NCBI GenBank assembly: GCA_964587155.1
Contig: CAZPKF010000012.1
Span: forward strand, 1 to 64,000
DNA from: Hallerella sp964587155
GTDB taxonomy: Bacteria > Fibrobacterota > Fibrobacteria > Fibrobacterales > Fibrobacteraceae
DNA: 64,000 nucleotides
Reading direction: 5' to 3'
Positions 61,679-64,000 of the stretch are shown piece after piece. The translations under genes and the position numbers were made by a program. The notes beneath the pieces are model-generated. The model searched no databases. It was not told the DNA's origin and saw only the letters and a program-made list of their open reading frames with translations. Every line of letters begins with the position of its first letter. Positions within the stretch are counted from its first letter, which is position 1.

Positions 61679-62587
61679 TCAAAGAGCACCGTTCTTGGCG
61701 TTTCCCAATTCCCGCGGATGAAAATTCCGGTGCTCTTCACGAATCATCTGGTCGTTGACATGGGTGTAAATCTGAGTCGTGGTGACGTTTGCGTGACCCA
61801 ACAGTTCTTGGAGAACGCGCAAGTCCATGCCGGCTTCTAGGCAATGCGTTGCAAAGGAATGCCGGAAGGTATGCGGCGTGACATGTTTTTCTAAATGGGC
61901 TGTATAACGTTGAATTAGTTTCCAAGCACCCATGCGAGTCATCTTTTTCCCGAGGGAATTCAAAATGACTGTGTTGGATTTTGGAGAAAGTGAGGGGCGC
62001 ACGCAGTCCATCCAAATTTTGAGATTGGTTTTGGCTTTTTGCCCCAGCGGAACGAGTCTTTGTTTGTTCCCCTTGCCGATGGGGGTAATCCATTCGTTTT
62101 CAAAATCGATATCTTGGGGGCGCAAGGTCAAAGCTTCGGCTATGCGGAGCCCTTCGGAATACAGCAATTCAAGCAATGCTGTGTCGCGCTCCGGGCGCTT
62201 TGAAGTTAGGCGGATTTCGTCAAAGACACTTTCCACTTCTTCACGTGTTAGGCATTGGGGCAAATAATGTCCGATGCGCGGTGTCGCCAAGAGACTGTCG
62301 GTTGAATAAGGAAACGCCTTTTCTCGCAATAAAAACTTGAGAAATCCGCGCAGACTTGAAAAATGCCGGGCAACGGAGGTTGGACTGTAATCGGCATTGC
62401 CGGCGACTTCTGTCAGGAACGTATCCAAATCGGGCGGCGTAAGGTCGGCGATTCGGGCGTTGCGGTTGTCAGCCCAGAAGACAAAATGCCGCAAGTCTTC
62501 TTCGTAGCTTTGGATTGTCGCGGGGGAAAGATTGCGTTCCACGCCCAGGAAAGAAAGATAAGAATCCAACCAGTCGCTGTTGTCCAT
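61679..62587 (-). CDS. xerD: Tyrosine recombinase, XerC/XerD type
   Basis: A 302-aa site-specific recombinase. The N-terminal SAM-like domain begins WLDSYLSFLGVERNLSPATIQSY. Catalytic residues can be read in SEGLRIAEAL (first Arg), HTFRHSFATH (His, Arg) and LGHANVTTTQIYTH (His, Tyr). Length and motifs match the housekeeping XerC/D proteins that resolve chromosome dimers at dif, more than integrases of islands. XerC versus XerD cannot be assigned with certainty. Its 3' end marks the border of accessory patch B. Confidence 0.88.
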   Translation of the reverse strand: MDNSDWLDSYLSFLGVERNLSPATIQSYEEDLRHFVFWADNRNARIADLTPPDLDTFLTEVAGNADYSPTSVARHFSSLRGFLKFLLREKAFPYSTDSLLATPRIGHYLPQCLTREEVESVFDEIRLTSKRPERDTALLELLYSEGLRIAEALTLRPQDIDFENEWITPIGKGNKQRLVPLGQKAKTNLKIWMDCVRPSLSPKSNTVILNSLGKKMTRMGAWKLIQRYTAHLEKHVTPHTFRHSFATHCLEAGMDLRVLQELLGHANVTTTQIYTHVNDQMIREEHRNFHPRELGNAKNGAL

Positions 62588-62746
62588 GAATATCCCGCTT
62601 TAGGAAAGGAGTTCTCCGGATGGTAAGGGGAGAACGGTGCAAAAATTGAAGTCTTTTAAAGGTAATAAAAATCTTGGAATTCCTCATATTCTGTTGCTCT
62701 AGAGGAATCTATGCGCATGATTTTGCAAAAAGTTGAAAAAAATCCC

Positions 62747-62775
62747 TTGCCAACAGGAATGTGCTTTGCTATAAT
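62747..62775 (+). promoter_or_regulatory. Sigma-70 promoter of tRNA-Lys
   Basis: -35 TTGCCA (62747-62752), a 17-bp spacer and a perfect -10 TATAAT (62770-62775), about 20 bp before the tRNA 5' end. Confidence 0.85.
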
Positions 62776-62795
62776 TGGACCTGTCGATGAGACAT

Positions 62796-62868
<73 letters not shown>

Positions 62869-62870
62869 CG

Positions 62871-62903
62871 AAAGCCCCTTTCCGAATAGGAACGGGGCTT
62901 TTT
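62871..62903 (+). terminator. Terminator of tRNA-Lys
   Basis: An imperfect stem AAAGCCCCTTTCC / GGAACGGGGCTTT with a short loop, followed by TTTTCTTTT. Confidence 0.85.
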
Positions 62904-63013
62904 CTTTTGCGTGTTTTTCGCGGGGGAACGCCGGGAGGAGCATTCATAGAGGTCCAAGGCTCCCCGACAGCGCAGGCGAACTCGCAAACCATACCGCTGG
63001 GGGACGTGATACT

Positions 63014-63362
63014 CTAATCCCTCATTCCTTTATGAACCAAGGCGAAAAAGGCTACGGCACCAAGGAGGAGAAGCAAAAATGCGAGAAATTCCCCGCCGAT
63101 GAGGGCTCCAATCATGGCAAGCACAAAAACAATCGCGATAATGAGCGGAATGGGCGTAAAGATTGACAGGACCAGAAGGAAACTACATCCCTCCCCGGTA
63201 CTCTCCCCGACGGGATTTAAAGTTTCTTTTATTTCATCGATTTGTTCTTTCCTGCGTTCCATTTTATCCTCTTCAGAGAGTGACTCGTATTCTCCAAGAG
63301 CCTTCAACGGGTCGTTCGCTTCGTTGTATTTTTTTTTGGATTTTCTCCCATTCAGAACTCAT
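63014..63362 (-). pseudogene. Small membrane protein gene with a frameshift in a 9-A run
   Basis: A strong AGGAGG 7 nt upstream marks ATG 63362, and the frame starts MSSEWEKIQKK. In the run of nine A residues (complement of 63329-63337) one A too many shifts the frame. Skipping it continues as YNEANDPLKALGEYESLSEED and a protein of about 116 aa with two transmembrane helices (SFLLVLSIFTPIPLIIAIVFVL and FLAFLLLLLGAVAFFAL). The second part alone is open from 63307 to 63014. Function unknown. The break could be a sequencing error, a dead gene or a slippage site. Confidence 0.6.
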
Positions 63363-63785
63363 GGCGGAACCTCCTTTTTTTGAAGGATTGTCGAAAATTT
63401 CCGGGAACGGTCCTGCTTTTTTGGTGTTTTTTTGTGCGTATTTTTAGGAAAGCGGATTTTTTGACAGGAGGGACTTTGTGAGTTGGAATTGAATGCGATC
63501 ATTTTTCAAAAAGAATTTGCAAAATCTCGGTGAATTCATTCATTTTCTGTTTTTACTTGATGAAATTTCGTTTCATCAAAAGTCAAGGTTCTCGCTTCAA
63601 AAAGACTGCGGACGGTTGGCGTTGCCGGATTTCTTTTTCTAAAAAGGAGGAATCGGATGGTTTGCGTAGAAAAAACGCTTTTTGGGGAATAGAACGAGGA
63701 TTTCTTGGGAATTTTACACTCGTCTTGACGCAAATTTTACAAAAATCTTCTACTTTCAAAAATGCAAAATAAAAAAGGAATTCAG
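63363..63785. other. Intergenic region upstream of the response regulator
   Basis: About 420 AT-rich bp between divergent genes. A possible weak promoter (TTGACG at 63725-63730, 18-bp spacer, TCTACT) lies in front of the response regulator gene. Nothing else is recognised. Confidence 0.4.
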
Positions 63786-64000
63786 ATGATTTGTGTTGTA
63801 GAAGATGACAAGGACATTCGCGAAATGGAAGCTTATGCGCTCAAAAGTGCAGGCTTTGACGTATTGTGCGCCGCTTCTTCCCAGGAATTCTTTTCAGCAT
63901 TGGGGCGTTCTCAGCCGGATTTGGTCATTTTGGATGTGATGCTTCCCGGTCGAGACGGCTTTGCTATTCTCCAAGACATTCGGGAAAATCCCACACTTTC
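63786..64000 (+). CDS. Response regulator (receiver domain), truncated by the window end
   Basis: The first 71 residues of a two-component response regulator. VVEDDKDIREMEAYAL carries the acidic Mg-binding pair, and DLVILDVMLPGRDGF carries the phosphoacceptor Asp. AAGGAA sits upstream of the ATG. The spacing and the RDGF turn are typical of OmpR/PhoB-type regulators, whose DNA-binding domain would lie beyond the window. Confidence 0.85.
   Translation, partial: MICVVEDDKDIREMEAYALKSAGFDVLCAASSQEFFSALGRSQPDLVILDVMLPGRDGFAILQDIRENPTL

Noticed and set aside
61679..62587. Tyrosine recombinase as the integrase of an integrative element
   Set aside because: Length and motifs match housekeeping XerC/D, and I could not find flanking direct repeats; the neighbouring tRNA-Lys shows no duplicated 3' end in the window.

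Overview
This window looks like a chromosomal contig of a Fibrobacter-type bacterium (phylum Fibrobacterota). That is an inference from three things: a secreted protein with long Ser-rich linkers, a DUF4859-like module and a C-terminal sorting-like domain (31.1-33.5 kb); Gram-negative envelope genes (TonB-dependent receptor, LpxL-like acyltransferase, Tat system); and intermediate GC with many ordinary Shine-Dalgarno sites. No rRNA operon, complete insertion sequence, prophage or CRISPR array is visible.

Layout. 0.3-7 kb: a YbiT-like ABC-F ATPase, a TlpA-like thioredoxin, asnS, a TonB-dependent receptor and a VanX-like D-Ala-D-Ala dipeptidase. 7-13 kb: Sua5/TsaC, a giant DUF349 repeat protein and priA. 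13-18.6 kb: one leftward envelope and Fe-S run (Nfu-like protein, SufB, MraY, UDPGP-family nucleotidyltransferase, acyltransferase). 18.6-26.3 kb: patatin, aconitase, a tRNA with CAU anticodon split by a compact group I intron, transketolase and a DUF1846 protein. 26.8-33.5 kb: a SIMPL protein, mltG, a small secreted protein, murB and a large secreted metalloprotease-like protein. 33.5-36.9 kb: an accessory patch with decayed toxin/immunity-like genes, a MORN-repeat protein and an ArsC-like reductase. 37-44.2 kb: fba, clpB (with a sigma-54-type promoter), gltA, an aminotransferase and gmk. 44.2-51.4 kb: GT2 and NPCBM-bearing GT-C-like membrane proteins, a UDP-glucuronate decarboxylase, an esterase-like hydrolase and an aldo/keto reductase. 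51.4-57.1 kb: tRNA-Ala, ung and an operon rnd-tatA-tatC-[tatB::5-formyl-THF cyclo-ligase]-spoU-THUMP-like methyltransferase. 57.1-61.7 kb: a second accessory patch with a truncated hydrolase, DUF5131, a MarR/membrane pair, an ADP-ribosyltransferase-like relic and broken small genes. 61.7-64 kb: xerD-like recombinase, tRNA-Lys, a small membrane protein and the start of a response regulator.

Most core genes work in central carbon metabolism (transketolase, fructose-bisphosphate aldolase, citrate synthase, aconitase), cell-envelope synthesis (MurB, MraY, MltG, acyltransferase, UXS) and protein or RNA quality. The most unusual items are the tRNA group I intron, a gene fusing TatB to 5-formyltetrahydrofolate cyclo-ligase inside a complete tat operon, the sigma-54-type promoter in front of clpB, and a recurring pattern of single-base A/T-run indels that break small accessory genes while core genes stay intact.
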